A stretch of DNA of 64,000 nucleotides, from contig NKYR01000040.1 of the NCBI GenBank assembly GCA_003184365.1, positions 62,001 through 126,000 on the forward strand, read 5' to 3'. A program made the position numbers and the translations under genes. Of this stretch, positions 42,947-54,058 are shown in pieces (the first letter of the stretch is position 1; each line of letters opens with the position of its first letter). Source of the stretch: Evernia prunastri. Its lineage: Eukaryota > Ascomycota > Lecanoromycetes > Lecanorales > Parmeliaceae. The notes beneath the pieces were generated by a model that was not told the DNA's origin, made no database searches, and was given only the letters and a program-made list of their open reading frames with translations.

Positions 42947-45444
42947 TGGGATGCTGGATACTGTGGTTGGTACGATAGATTGGAGAATCTTGTTTAGTCC
43001 AATTGTGACGAGGGTAAGAAGAAACAGAGTAGCTGGTGGGGGATCCGACGGTCCTTATATGCCTTCTCTGCAGCTCCGCATTGCTCGGCCTCGCTTCTGC
43101 TGCTTACAAAACACAATAGCGGGTGACGCACAGCTACTCCATCTTGTCTCTGGCCTGCTTTCCAAGCGTGCATGCCCTCACTTCCAAGCAGCCAATGATG
43201 AAGCCCGACGCTTGCTGACTCATCGCACATTCTTGCCATCTTGGCTCGCGCTAGGAAAATGCCCCAGGCAGATTGCGCTACTTAGGCTTCCCAAGCAGGG
43301 TGGCACGGAGAGATAGATGCAGTCCAGTGCGAGATGCTGATAAATTGCGCCGTCTCGTACTTAGGAAAGATACGGTCCCTTTGTCAATCCAGTTCGTTAC
43401 GAAACCAGTATCAAAGCTATCACAAGAACAGCAGCTTTTGCTCCCCCGAGCACGACATCATTGCATCAATCTTAGACCTGGTGAACCATGGCTCTTGTCC
43501 CTGACACCGCCGAGACCGCCGCGCCTGAGTCGGGGGCCAGCTCTCGAACCTCCGCGCCGAGATAGGACCATGAAGTGCGTTTTGGACTGTTGATTGGGGC
43601 TTTTGAAGACGGCGTTTGCGATAATCGTTTCTGAAAGCATCTGCTCTGTTTGTTGGGATGGGTTTATACTGTTTGATATCCGTGATTTATTCTGTCTCGC
43701 CATTTGTCCTATTCCTCCTGTATCTGCTCGCGCTCATCTTTCCCCAGTCGCTCTCTGGAGAAGGAATGAAATGCTACTCCTCGTCCTCCGTCCTTCACCC
43801 CCTTCATCCCCGCTTCATCGCTCAGCCGGTCGGTCCAATGCAGATTGCTGTAGGCTATCGCTTCTTTCAACTCCACTTCCGCTCTCGTAATGTCAATACG
43901 ATCAGCTTCGACTTTCATACTCTACTCTATTCTACTCTATTCTACCCGACATATCCTACCCACTCCTGCCATCCTGCTCCTATTTCCCACTCTCAGCCTA
44001 AGACTAGACATCAGAAAGGTCCTCCTCTCCTTCGCCACACTTCACTTCACTTCGCTCTACTCTACTCCATCGTAATCGATACGACTTCATCCCGCCACCT
44101 CACCATCCTCGTCATCCTCCCATCGTTTTGATTCCAACCCCCTTCAATCTAGCTTCACCTTTGATCCTAGCGATACCGGGAAAAGACAGCACGCGTATAG
44201 GCTGACAACCACGCGTTCAATCTACCAAATCGGTACTACACAGTCGGAAATGCAGGCGCAGCTACATACGCTGACCCTGATATAGATACAGACATGGATA
44301 TAGACCATCAACGTAAATAGGTCATTTCAAGTATTAGAGCAGTCTGTCTATCCATTCAGGCATTTCCGATTCTTTCCTTGCTGGTGCCTGCTGACGGGAA
44401 TGCAATGCTTCGCTTTGATCTCGCCAAGTCTGGCAATCTCTACTTGTGTATCACCTTGTGCGGTGGTAAGTCACACCCGACCCCGGAACTACCCGGATAG
44501 CGCACCCCCCCGGGTAGGGTGTGACTTACCACCGCACAAGGTGATATGTTGGATAAGTACGTGGAAGTGGATCAAGAGAGGTCAGTTTGCGGATACCAGG
44601 ATAGGATAGGAAGTCAGTCATACCCGATGACGTCCGTCGAGTTTTGCAAAGATATGGTTGTGTGGGACCTCTCCCTCTAAGCTGTTATTATTGAGTGTAT
44701 CTATGTTTAGATATATTGCTACTTGAATTTTACATATTCGACACATCTCCTCATCATCATTCGCGACACCGTTCTCGTATTCGAACTCGCAAAACTCCCG
44801 TCTGTCCACTCGGCAGACCCATATTCAACCAGCCCCCACCGTTTTTAATGCTTATTTTCAAAAGACTGCGATCTTCTGGCGTGCATATGGTGTGCATATG
44901 CGACTATCAGTTCGCTTGTCGCGTGTTCGGGTCGGGCCTTTGCTGTGGGTACCTGGTCCTTGAGAAGTTTGAGGGAATTATGTAATGGTGTTTTTGGACT
45001 CCACAGAATGTGAAAACAGGAGTTGGGTAGTTGGTGGTGGGGATCGAGGCTGGAGTCGGATCCAAAAAAAAATCTTGTACGCAACCGTGCAGGTCCGGAA
45101 GGATTAACCCTATTCCATCCCACTCTTAGGGACCCGAGTCTTGAAATAGAGTCCTCGCCTCTCGGAATTAGTTGCATTGAAAATGTATGGTGGCTTTTCG
45201 TTCCTCGCGTCTGGGAGGTGCTCCTCTTGAAATATGTTTTGTCGCCATTTCTGCTCGTGTTTTCCCTGTCCTGTCCTTCTCCTGCTGTTACTTCCTCTGA
45301 GGTCACTCGCTGCTCAATCATGAGCCATTTAGTAATTGGTATATGTGACGAAGTGTGTCGCAGCCAACATCGTCCGCTACCTCCAAAAATTTGATTGCTC
45401 CCACATTCGCTCAAATTCGCACTTGCGGAAGGACCTTAGGTGAT
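42947..45444. other. Long intergenic region with a MITE-like palindrome
   Basis: No supported gene. Open frames at 42909-43316, 43658-44131 and 44845-45414 lack features, and several are Pro/Arg-rich artefacts. CTCTACTCTATT-type short repeats occur near 43917-43949. The palindromic element at 44451-44544 is listed separately. Confidence 0.5.
44451..44544. mobile_element. 94-bp MITE-like element with perfect 28-bp terminal inverted repeats
   Basis: The left terminus reads TCACCTTGTGCGGTGGTAAG then TCACACCC (44451-44478). The right terminus (44517-44544) is its exact reverse complement over 28 bases. A TA dinucleotide flanks each side (44449-44450 and 44545-44546), consistent with Tc1/mariner-type TA target duplication. 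The 38-base centre is C/G-rich (CCCGG and CCCCCCCGGG) and partly palindromic. There is no coding capacity. It could also be a strong hairpin of another origin. Confidence 0.8.
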
Positions 45445-46134
45445 ATGCATATTCAATCCATACTATCCACACTCGTGGGCGCAGGCTTTATTTCCAGCGT
45501 TCTTGCAGCGACCATTCCAGTTCAAAGCGATTCATCGAGCTTGACAGTTGGGATCCAACAGTCACCTCCATCCGGGGCTCTCAGTGTTGTGAACCTGACA
45601 ACGCCGTAAGTCCTTCGGGAAGTTTCTTTCTTTCCACTCTATCCTGTGAGGCTCACTCGTCTTCAAAGCCATACCTCACTCTGGCCAAAGGTCCCCTGGG
45701 CTTACAAAATCCCCGGCCCCTCATTCTACCACCTCCTCTTCGAAGAGATCTCCACCCAGGAGACAGGCGTTGAAGGCCAACAGGCCACGCTCCATGCCTG
45801 CGACGAGATTATCCGCTGGCTCTGGGAGAACTACAAGGCCGATCAGAGTGTCGACAAGGCCTGTGTGCAATCGAGTCCTTTCAATGGCGAAGTGAAAGGA
45901 CAGGTAGTCCTGGTGTTTGTGCCCATTACAATAGGCGGGGTGATCGACAGAGAGATCGCGTTGGATAGCATCAGAGCGTTGGAGGCTCTGGTGTGGAGGT
46001 ATGGCGGCCACAGTCTTGAATGCGAGATACTGTTGGGAGGGAAGCCGAAAGGGAGGATTTCGATTTCGGTCAAGATGTCAAAGCAAAGTAAAGTCGCTAA
46101 TTCCGGTGCTGTGGCTGTAGCAAGTCGTATTTAA
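45445..46134 (+). CDS. Secreted protein of unknown function
   Basis: Two exons, 45445-45605 and 45651-46134 (645 bases, 214 residues), with a 45-base GTAAGT...GAG intron. The N-terminus is a signal peptide (MHIQSILSTLVGAGFISSVLAA). The mature part has WAYKIPGPSFYHLLFEEIST, an aromatic helix (EIIRWLWENYKADQSVDKAC), a FVPITIGGVIDREIALDSIR segment and a Gly/Lys-rich LLGGKPKGRISISVKM strand, with three cysteines. The compact alpha/beta pattern with one core domain suggests a secreted effector-like or wall protein, but I do not recognise the family. The acceptor at 45650 is the only nearby one that keeps the long frame. Confidence 0.7.
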
Positions 46135-46427
46135 TGGCGGGTGAGGTAGTAACGGTTGTACTTAGCATTAACGAACCCAAATATAAAGCAACGAGTCCAG
46201 TCATAGCCCAGCTGCGGGATATCAATATCCTCGGAAAGCCACGGCTAGATCTCGCGGGTCGACGAAATTGATTGTGATGAAGTGATGTTGGCGGCATTTG
46301 GCTGGAATAGCAATCATGAGGATGATCCCTCTATCTATCAGTCAAAACCATCAAGTCATACTGCCCGGGATCACTTGCTAGCCACTAGACAGACTGGATC
46401 GTGGACCTTGCTGAGCAAAAACGTAAG
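46135..46427. other. Convergent intergenic spacer
   Basis: A 293-base spacer between the 3' ends of the secreted protein gene and the Rad55-like gene. Nothing else is seen. Confidence 0.6.
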
Positions 46428-47843
46428 TCAATCAATGAACGCTTCCGAGTTTAGCGTATCATCGTCTCCAGCCCAACCAAACTCGAGATCAGATTCTGCT
46501 CCCTCGCCTTCTGACTGACTATCGACAACCTCTCCTCGTTTGCGCTTCAGCGATGTAGCTGGTAAAACGGGCGATCCATTTAGCCTGATCTCTGTTTGGC
46601 CCGCTGCAATCTCCCGGAGACCAGTCTGTAGCTGTTAGAAACACCTTTGTGAAAAGACATAGCGGACTAACCTTCTCGATTACGAACGTGGCAACTTTGC
46701 CAACGCCTTCGTACGAGACACCTTTGGCTTTTATCACACCTGCAAATCTGACACCTGGCATATACTCCCCTTGACTAGCTGTTTCTGACGCTCGAAACAT
46801 CCAATCTCGGAAGATCACAACACGAGTACTGATACCAGTATCCCATGGCGTGCCAGATATAGCTGGGTGTAGCACAGCGCCTGTCTCTGCTCTGATTCTT
46901 GTGGTCATCTGGCTCGTCAAAAGCACGGCGATATTCTTCGTTGCAGCGAGTCTGCTAATCTTAGATATCAAATCGCCCATCACTGCCCAACGTCTTCCTG
47001 ACGCCCAATGGGCTGTGTCACCTTTCTTGACTGGGATCTGCTGGTCGCTTGCCCTGTCGGTCGTTTTGGGGAAAGCTAAGGCGAACAAGGTTGAGATGGA
47101 ATCGACTACTATGAGGCTGGTCTCAGGGGGGGGGAAAGATGAGGATTGATATGTTAGAAGAGCTAGCAGATGAGGCAGTGATGGTGTAGCGAAATGATGC
47201 AACTTCTCGAGATACTCGTCCACCAACGATGGATCTGACGTGGTCTCTCCTTCTAAGATAGGGAGACCGGACAGGATATTCTGTAATCTTGACCCACTTA
47301 TCACATAGGACGAATCTATATCTCAGTGTCAGAGCGGAAGCTTTTCTTCATACTACTGACTTCGTTGCGCAAGGCTCCTTACCCACCCAGACAACGGATC
47401 CGCCTGCTTGCAGAGCGCTTGCAGCAATTTGCATTCTAGGTGAGGTGATGCTGTCAGCTAAAGGATTGCTTGATAAGTGGAACTCTTTTGACCGTAAGCA
47501 CACAAGAGCATTAATAGGTCACAAAGCGATCGATCTACGTACGCTAATGCCGTTTTGCCAACTCCAGGAGGGCCATATATTTCTGTCACTTCTCCACGTG
47601 AGATACCAACAGCAGATGTAGTCTGACCTGAGGGTTCATACTCCCTACACTGCAAAAACGCATCAAGGCTCTTCAGTCCTGTTGAGATTGGCCTTCTCGG
47701 AGTCGATGAAATGTTTTGAAGCGCTTGGGAAGCTGATACAGTTGGGAGACGGTCTTGCAAAACTTAGTTCGGAGAGAGATTGAGATCGGAGGAGACATAC
47801 GAGGAGAAGACGACGAGAAATTATTGCTATCAGAGCTGGCCAT
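46428..47843 (-). CDS. Rad51-paralogue DNA repair ATPase, Rad55/Rhp55-like
   Basis: Five exons: 47843-47801, 47762-47543, 47450-47383, 47315-46672 and 46631-46428 (1179 bases, 392 residues, all in phase). A RecA-type core: RPISTGLKSLDAFL before the Walker A motif GPPGVGKT (residues 78-85, in VTEIYGPPGVGKTALA), GGSVVWVDSSYVISGSRL, the Walker B strand TSLIVVDSISTLFALAF, and the later LLTSQMTTRIRAE and GTPWDTGISTRVVIF strands typical of Rad51 paralogues. The STGL-SLD and EIYGPPG wording is closest to Rad55/Rhp55, which works with Rad57 to load Rad51 during homologous recombination; Rad57 or another paralogue is not excluded. The acidic C-terminus (SLKRKRGEVVDSQSEGEGAE) contains a basic nuclear-signal-like patch. 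Confidence 0.88.
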
Positions 47844-48418
47844 GTTTGATTGAAGGCCGTTACTACAAGTTCCCTGTTCTCCTAGCCTTTACGTGACGTC
47901 TGGGTATCTGTTGAGTACGCCATGAAACTGTCTTCTAGGCTGACCGTAGCTCTCTGTTAATGCAAAAGCGATGCTGATAGTAAACGGACTGCATGAGAAA
48001 TGCCTTGACGGTTGAAATAGCAGGACCCGGTCTTGGCGCCAAGAACAGCGTCGATCAATCGCGAACTTTTGCCTCTGGCGCGTTTGTGTGACTGGCAAGT
48101 GTCAAGGCGAGCGAATGTTCACTGAGGCATGACTCAACTAACCGGTACTGGCTGTTATGCTTCGACGTCGTACTGTGAAGTCTTTCCTCAAAGGCTTCTA
48201 TTCACAGCATTAACACTGGGCCCAGCTTGACGGGCTCCATTCCCCTTTCCCTTGACACTGGATCTGACCACGCATTGTGGCTCTTTGTGTTGTTGTCTGA
48301 TTGTGCTAAACAGACCCTGAAACCAGACACCGCATAAAAGAGCATCATTACTAGCACTTGCTCAGCAGTCCGCCAACATTACAATCTCGACATCTCATCT
48401 CAGTACCCGGGATTTACA
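47844..48418. promoter_or_regulatory. Divergent promoter region (Rad55-like gene and MOSC gene)
   Basis: The 575 bases separate two divergently transcribed genes and so contain both promoters. A CT-rich leader directly precedes the MOSC start codon. No specific binding site could be assigned. Confidence 0.55.
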
Positions 48419-49729
48419 ATGCACGTACCCAGAGTTGAACCGCCATTGACCACCTACATTGCCTTCTCCGTTGCTTGCTTCCTGCCTCTTTTACTCTGGA
48501 GATTACTTAAAGTGTTTGGTCTACAGAACCGGCGAGACAAGCCTGAGGGTTGCCGCAAGATTGGATTGAGCGGCAAAAGTCACGTTGCTGACGAACATCA
48601 CGAGCGCTACAAGGGAGCTGTGACAGGACAACAGAATGGTCCAGCTACATGGAGGGTCAAGAGCTTGTGGATATACCCGATCAAAAGTTGCAGAGGCGTT
48701 GAAGTTGGGACGGGGACAGTGATTGGCACGGGCATGGAATATGACCGTCAGTTCTCCTTTGCACAGCTATCCAGCAAGTTCCCGGTGAGCGCCAATACGC
48801 CTCAGGAAGAGAAGGCAAAGCATACTTGGAAGTTTCTCACGCAAAGGAGTCTCCCACCGATGGCTACTATCAAGACCGAGGTGTGGGTGCCCGACCTGTC
48901 GTCCCCCACCTACTCCGAACGGCATCCGAACGTTCAGAGCGGGGGTGTTCTGGTCATCAAATTCCCTCATATTCATTCTGAGGAAGGATTCATAGGAAAG
49001 ATTAGAGACCTTTTGGCATTGGTTTTTGGCCAGCCCGAGAGGGCGGTTCATTTACCATTGAATCCCACACAAGAGCAGATCTCTGAGAAGGGCTATGCTG
49101 TCGATGATATGGAGATATGGAGAGACAAGCCCAGGTCGCTCATGATCGCCAACACGGAAAAGGATGACATCTGGATACAAGAGCTTCGATCATATCTTGG
49201 AATCACCAATCACCTCGCTCTCTTTCGGGTATCAAAAGCCAACCAACCCCGAGAAGTGTACCGATGTGCGCCCCGGAAGGAAGAGCTTGGTTATCAGCCA
49301 ACAGTAGGCTTTCAGGATGCCTATCCATTGCATATCATGAACCTGGCAAGTGTTCGCGACGTTGGAAGTAAGCTTCAAAAAGGCGCTCCACCACTCAGCG
49401 TTCGAAATTTCCGACCCAACATTGTTATCACCGGAGGCGGTGCTTATGAAGAAGACTCCTGGAAACGAATCAAGATAGGAGGTTATGAATACTACGTCTC
49501 TTGCCGCACTGTCCGTTGTCTCCTGCCAAATGTCAACCCCATCACAGGTAAGCGGCATGGGTCGGAGCCAAATAGGACACTGAAAGACTTTCGATGCATC
49601 GACGCAGGAGATGTAAAAAATGCGTGCCTGGGGATGCAGATGGTTCCGGCGTTGGAAGAGAGCAAAATCAAGGTGGGAGATGAAATCCAAGTGTTAGAGA
49701 CCGGGGAGCATTTTTACATCAAACATTGA
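48419..49729 (+). CDS. MOSC domain protein (mARC / molybdenum cofactor sulfurase C-terminal-like)
   Basis: A single exon of 436 codons. An N-terminal membrane anchor (YIAFSVACFLPLLLWRLL) is followed by the MOSC N-terminal beta-barrel starting WRVKSLWIYPIKSCRGVEVG. The MOSC domain follows, with YPLHIMNLASVRDVGSKL, a VRNFRPNIVITGGGAYEEDS strand and the cofactor-site region SCRTVRCLLPNVNPITG, where Cys362 and Cys367 lie. The order is that of mitochondrial amidoxime-reducing component (mARC)-like proteins, in which a cysteine ligates the molybdenum cofactor and N-hydroxylated compounds are reduced with cytochrome b5. The N-terminal helix would place it in an outer mitochondrial or ER membrane. 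The first ATG gives the anchor. Substrate not predictable. Confidence 0.9.
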   Translation: MHVPRVEPPLTTYIAFSVACFLPLLLWRLLKVFGLQNRRDKPEGCRKIGLSGKSHVADEHHERYKGAVTGQQNGPATWRVKSLWIYPIKSCRGVEVGTGTVIGTGMEYDRQFSFAQLSSKFPVSANTPQEEKAKHTWKFLTQRSLPPMATIKTEVWVPDLSSPTYSERHPNVQSGGVLVIKFPHIHSEEGFIGKIRDLLALVFGQPERAVHLPLNPTQEQISEKGYAVDDMEIWRDKPRSLMIANTEKDDIWIQELRSYLGITNHLALFRVSKANQPREVYRCAPRKEELGYQPTVGFQDAYPLHIMNLASVRDVGSKLQKGAPPLSVRNFRPNIVITGGGAYEEDSWKRIKIGGYEYYVSCRTVRCLLPNVNPITGKRHGSEPNRTLKDFRCIDAGDVKNACLGMQMVPALEESKIKVGDEIQVLETGEHFYIKH

Positions 49730-50522
49730 ACTTCAAGCGAATCCACCATGCATTGAAATTTTCAAAAGGAGTGCATTTAGACATCTAACAGGCATTCAGT
49801 GAGCGCGGAGCCGATACTGTTCTGGGACCAAGGGAATATTCAATCTTTTTTCACATGGCTCTCGAATGCTTGCTTAGTGGAGTTGGCCGGTGGATGGAAT
49901 GGTCCCATTATGTCTCATCATTACCCATCATGACTTTGCGCCGGATTCCCAAGCTAAAATTACTCTAGATGCAGAAGGAGAGGCGATAACCTTTACTTGC
50001 CTTTGACTTATGCCAGATGAATCCCGCGTTGCAGGATCGACGGGATCGGCCGACGTCCTATCGCTTCCCACACTCTGGTGTGGCACTAAATGACTTGGGG
50101 CCTGCTCCGACTCAGAGCTGCTCAACCGTAGCCCTTGATTTTTTGTAGGGCCAGAACGCCGCAGCTTTTTTCTTTGCTTTTCTTTTCTTTTTGCTCATGC
50201 GACCTATTTCCAATCTGGCAGACGCCAATCATGCCTACTATGCAGTGATTCGCTATCGCACTTAACCTTCCCCACATTTGCCCAAACTTTGACAGGGGCA
50301 GATCCATAGCAGATCGGCGGCTTGCGTCTATGGTTACATATAAAAACCGACCTATTGCCATCTGCATCTCACTCAACTCATAGCTGAAAACCGTCTTGCT
50401 ATTCTTCCTTGGTCTTTGAAAGGTCACTCAGTCTGGGTCCATCGAATTTCATGAGATACTTTCATAACATTTCCAAAGATTGGCGATCATCATCTCTTCT
50501 CAACTAAGTACTTTATCCGATA
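49730..50522. other. Intergenic, promoter side of the purine permease
   Basis: No gene. The palindromic GATCGGCCGAC sequence at 50046-50056 contains TCGG directly joined to CCGA. The UaY-type regulatory site known for purine genes needs six bases between these halves, so I do not assign it. Confidence 0.5.
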
Positions 50523-52536
50523 ATGGACGATTCACCCGATCGTATTGGGCCCGATATGAGCCCAAAAGTCACATTCGCAGACAAGTCCAGGGGCATCGTC
50601 AGAGCTTTGACCACCAAGTAAGGAGGTCGATGCAATTCGTAGTTTATCATTCCGCTGACCCAAAACAGAGAGGGTCTTATCGGCGACTACGACTATGCCT
50701 TCTTGTTCAAGCCGAATCTACCATTCATGAAGAAGTCAAAAAGAGCAGCCCCGTTCTTTGGTCTCAATGATCCTATGCCCGTCTTTTTAGCACTTTTGTT
50801 GGGCTTTCAGCATGCGTTGTCCATGTTGGCCGGTATCATCACCCCTCCTATCATCATCGCCAGCCAAGGAGGCGCTAGTCTCGGAGCGGACGATACGCAG
50901 TATTTGGTTTCGACCGCATTGATCGTCGGTGGTCTCCTATCATCCATCCAGATCACTAGATTCCACATCTACAAATCACCCTACTACATCGGCACCGGTT
51001 TGATCTCCGTGGTCGGAACGAGCTTCTCCATCATCCCCGTCACCACCGGCGCTTTTTCGCAGATGTACTCAACCGGATTCTGTCCCACCGCCGCCGACGG
51101 GACCAAGCTGCCGTGTCCTCGTGGTTACGGAGCCCTGATCGGAACCGCCTGCCTGTGCTCCTTGCTCGAAATCGGCCTCTCCTTCACCAAACCCGCCGTC
51201 TTGAAGCGTGTCTTCCCTCCCCTCGTCACCGGCCCGACCGTCATGCTCATCGGCATCGCCCTCGTCCAGAGCGGATTCCAAGACTGGGCGGGAGGGTCCG
51301 GGACCCCGGGCTGCATCACCCGCCCCACGAGCGGCCCCTACACCGTGTGCCCCCAGGTCGGCGCGCCGCACGCCCTCCCCTGGGGCAGCGCCGAGTACAT
51401 CGGGCTCGGCTTCTCCGTCTTCGCCACCATCATCCTCTGCGAGCGCTTCGGCAGCCCGATCATGAAGTCGTGCGCCGTGGTCGTCGGCCTCCTCGTCGGC
51501 TGCGTCATCGCCGGCGCGACGGGCTACTTCTCGGCCTCGGGCATCGACGCCGCGCCCGCCGCCTCCTTCATCTGGGTCAAGACGTTCCCGCTCAGCATCT
51601 ACGCGCCCATCATCCTGCCCCTCATGGCCGTCTACATCGTCCTCATGATGGAGGCCATTGGCGACATCACGGCCACGTGCGACGTGTCCCGCCTCGAGGT
51701 CGAGGGCAAGCTCTTCGACTCCCGCATCCAGGGCGGCGTCCTCGCCGACGGCTTCAACGGCCTCATCGCCGGCCTCTGCACCATCACCCCCATGTCCACC
51801 TTCGCCCAGAACAACGGCGTCATCGCCCTCACCCGCTGCGCCAACCGGAAAGCCGGCTACGCCGCCTGCTTCTTCCTCGTCGTCATGGGCGTCTTCTCCA
51901 AGTTCGCCGCCGCCCTCGTCGCCATCCCCAACCCCGTCCTCGGCGGCCTCACCACCTTCCTCTTCAGCTCCGTCGCCGTCTCCGGCGTCCGCATCATCTC
52001 CACCGTCCCATTCACCAGGCGCAATCGCTTCATCCTGACCGCGTCTCTCTCCCTGGGCTTCGGCGCCATCTTGGTCCCCAATTGGTTCTCCTTCGTCTTC
52101 ACGTATTCGGGCGGGAACCAGTCCAAGCAGGGGTTTTTCAACGCCATCGTCCTAGTGCTGGAGACGGGCTTTGCAGGTGAGTCTTCTGTCCAACCCATCA
52201 TCCTTCCTTCCATCCAGCCATCTCCCCCCCCCCTTTCCCCCCTACAACCCAAAAATGTACCCACAACCCCAACTAACACTACAAACAGTCACCGCCTTCC
52301 TCGCCATCATCCTCAACCTCGTCCTGGCGGAGGAGATCGAAGACGAAGCCGCCAGCATCACGGCCAACGACGTCGACGCCGCCGACGACCAGGAGGAGTG
52401 GAGGCGCATCCAGAAGGGGAGGGCGGACGAGGAAATTGGGAAGGCGGACGGCGTTGGGAACGGTGTTGGGGGTGTGGGTGGGAATGGCGTTGGGGAAAAG
52501 GGGCTTGAGGGGAGGGATTTTGGGGGCAAGGCGTAG
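50523..52536 (+). CDS. Uric acid-xanthine/purine permease (NCS2/NAT family, UapA/UapC-like)
   Basis: Three exons, 50523-50617, 50669-52176 and 52289-52536 (1851 bases, 616 residues). The core has the 14-helix NCS2/NAT pattern: GFQHALSMLAGIITPPIIIA in the first helix (the family QH motif), GPTVMLIGIALVQSGFQDWA, MMEAIGDITATCDVSRLE in the eighth, and the signature QNNGVIALT (Q-N-x-G-x4-T) in FAQNNGVIALTRCANRKAG. The family moves xanthine and uric acid with protons across the plasma membrane; fungal UapA and UapC carry these residues. The acidic C-terminal tail (EEIEDEAASITANDVDAADD) matches the cytosolic UapA tail that controls endocytosis. The middle exon is extremely GC-rich (51060-52030), with strong C/G choice at third positions and long open frames on both strands. 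Confidence 0.93.
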
Positions 52537-53182
52537 GTACGCGGGGTGATGGGGTGGTGTGCGGATAGTGAAGTTGGAGGAGGTGCGGTGGTATTTTTGG
52601 CTGTTGTTTTGGACGTGGACTGATGGTGATGGGAGTGGGGCGCGTTCGTTGAGCGTTGTTTTGGGTCCGCGGACTGGATGTAGATTAATCATGATTGCAG
52701 GCGTGAGGGACGTGTGCCTTGAATAATGCGGTTTTGATGAAGCGCTTGGAAACGCTATGCTAAGGTGCGCTAATCTATGCAGATGCCGTGCTATGCAATG
52801 CTATGCCATGTCATGCGATGCAATCCATAACTATTGGGTTCATGCAACGCTTTTCCGCAAAATGCTATATTGCTTCGTAATTCATGTCTCGTGATCGCCG
52901 CTGCATGGCTTCTTGCCCCTGCAGCCGAGTGCGCAATGACTGTCCACACGGCCAACCGTCCTGGGAAAATGATGCTCATAACTCGTATCTTCGTCAATTC
53001 ATTAATGCCGTATCAGCCCAGCCTATACCTTGTCATGCATTGCGATACAATCCAAAGCCATTCGACCTGTGCAGGGTATTCCAGTAAGATGCTTTCTTTG
53101 CTCCTGAGACTTGGCCTCACGAGGAGCACGCCTGTTGGTGCTCTTGACCACGATGTAGCGAGATTTGGCCACGTCCCCTTCT
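52537..53182. other. Convergent intergenic region
   Basis: 646 bases between the permease and Nudix 3' ends. A degenerate GCTATGC/CATGC repeat occurs at 52755-52815. The open frame at 52834-53367 runs antisense into the Nudix gene and is not supported. Confidence 0.5.
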
Positions 53183-54058
53183 TCATCCAATTAATTTCAT
53201 TCTGTCGACTGGATGCGAGAGTTTCAACAGGTCTACTGCCTCATCTTCGGAGACTTCGGCTTCCTCGTTCCCGGCCTTGTCCTTCTCCTCCTCGCACACC
53301 GCCTCCTCCTCTTCAGCGGCATCTCCTAAGTGTGCCGCATCATCGTATTGGTGAGAGGCCTCTTTAGGTGCCTGCAGTACTCTGACAGCCGAAGCCGCTA
53401 AATCCACCAACTCCTCTCGGTCTTCCCTTCGCAGCTGGAAAGCCTGCATTATGACAGCTTTCTGTTCGGGCGTCACAATCGGAAAGATATCAGTTCTGAT
53501 ATCTTCCTCTGTAGCCCACATGAACTCTTGATGTTCGTTCGGATCGAGGGTGACCTTCACATCGTCCAAGATGGTGCACGTTGCCTTTTTGTCAACACCG
53601 GCTAGCTCAGCAACCCAAATTTCGAAGCTCAACTTGCAGCATGGCCCCTCACTGGTCTCAAACTCCTCGGTATCGCCGATCTGCCTTCGAAACTTCTTAA
53701 GGTTCAAGCCCGTCTCTTCAAGCGTTTTCCTGGCTACAGAATGTAGAATCGTTGCATCGGTGGGTCCGCAGCCGCCTCCGGGGACTTCCCAGGGATTGGG
53801 AAAGGTTTCGGAGCGGGCTCTTTGTAGTATGAGAAGCCGAGATTCGACGGGACGGTTTGATGGTGAGCCAGAGAAGATGCCTTTGTACGGGGAGAAGGCG
53901 GCAGTAGGCACGCTCTCGGCTTTGACTGGGTAGAAGATGAAGCAACCGACGGCAAGATTGGTGTACTGCTCGTTTTTTGTGAGGAACGTTTTGGGCTTGA
54001 TGCAGTAAGGGCGGAGGGCGGCTGGGGTTTTGGTTTTGAGGTGCTTTTTATAGACCAT
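53183..54058 (-). CDS. Nudix hydrolase-like protein with an altered Nudix box
   Basis: A single exon of 291 codons. The Nudix fold is evident: TNLAVGCFIFYP, RLLILQRARSETFPNPWEVP, the Nudix helix GGCGPTDATILHSVARKTLE (from residue 95) with ETGL after it, EIWVAEL, and DPNEHQEFMWATEEDI. In the consensus GX5EX7REUXEEXGU the box would start at Gly96. The first Glu is Ala102, and the Glu of REU is Lys111, while the metal-binding Glu114-Glu115 pair remains. Some fungal members tolerate such changes, so activity is uncertain. The C-terminal 70 residues are very acidic (GDAAEEEEAVCEEEKDKAG). Substrate unknown. It is divergent from the TPR/U-box gene, sharing a 517-base promoter region. Confidence 0.85.
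   Translation of the reverse strand: MVYKKHLKTKTPAALRPYCIKPKTFLTKNEQYTNLAVGCFIFYPVKAESVPTAAFSPYKGIFSGSPSNRPVESRLLILQRARSETFPNPWEVPGGGCGPTDATILHSVARKTLEETGLNLKKFRRQIGDTEEFETSEGPCCKLSFEIWVAELAGVDKKATCTILDDVKVTLDPNEHQEFMWATEEDIRTDIFPIVTPEQKAVIMQAFQLRREDREELVDLAASAVRVLQAPKEASHQYDDAAHLGDAAEEEEAVCEEEKDKAGNEEAEVSEDEAVDLLKLSHPVDRMKLIG

Noticed and set aside
43658..44131. 157-codon plus-strand open frame
   Set aside because: There is no domain, and its composition follows the CT-rich TCTACTCTATT-type repeats.
50040..50060. Possible UaY site before the purine permease
   Set aside because: The half-sites TCGG and CCGA are directly adjacent instead of being separated by six bases.
51113..52180. A 355-codon open frame overlapping the permease gene
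   Set aside because: It is an out-of-frame shadow created by the GC-rich third positions of the permease; the product is almost all Arg, Pro and His.
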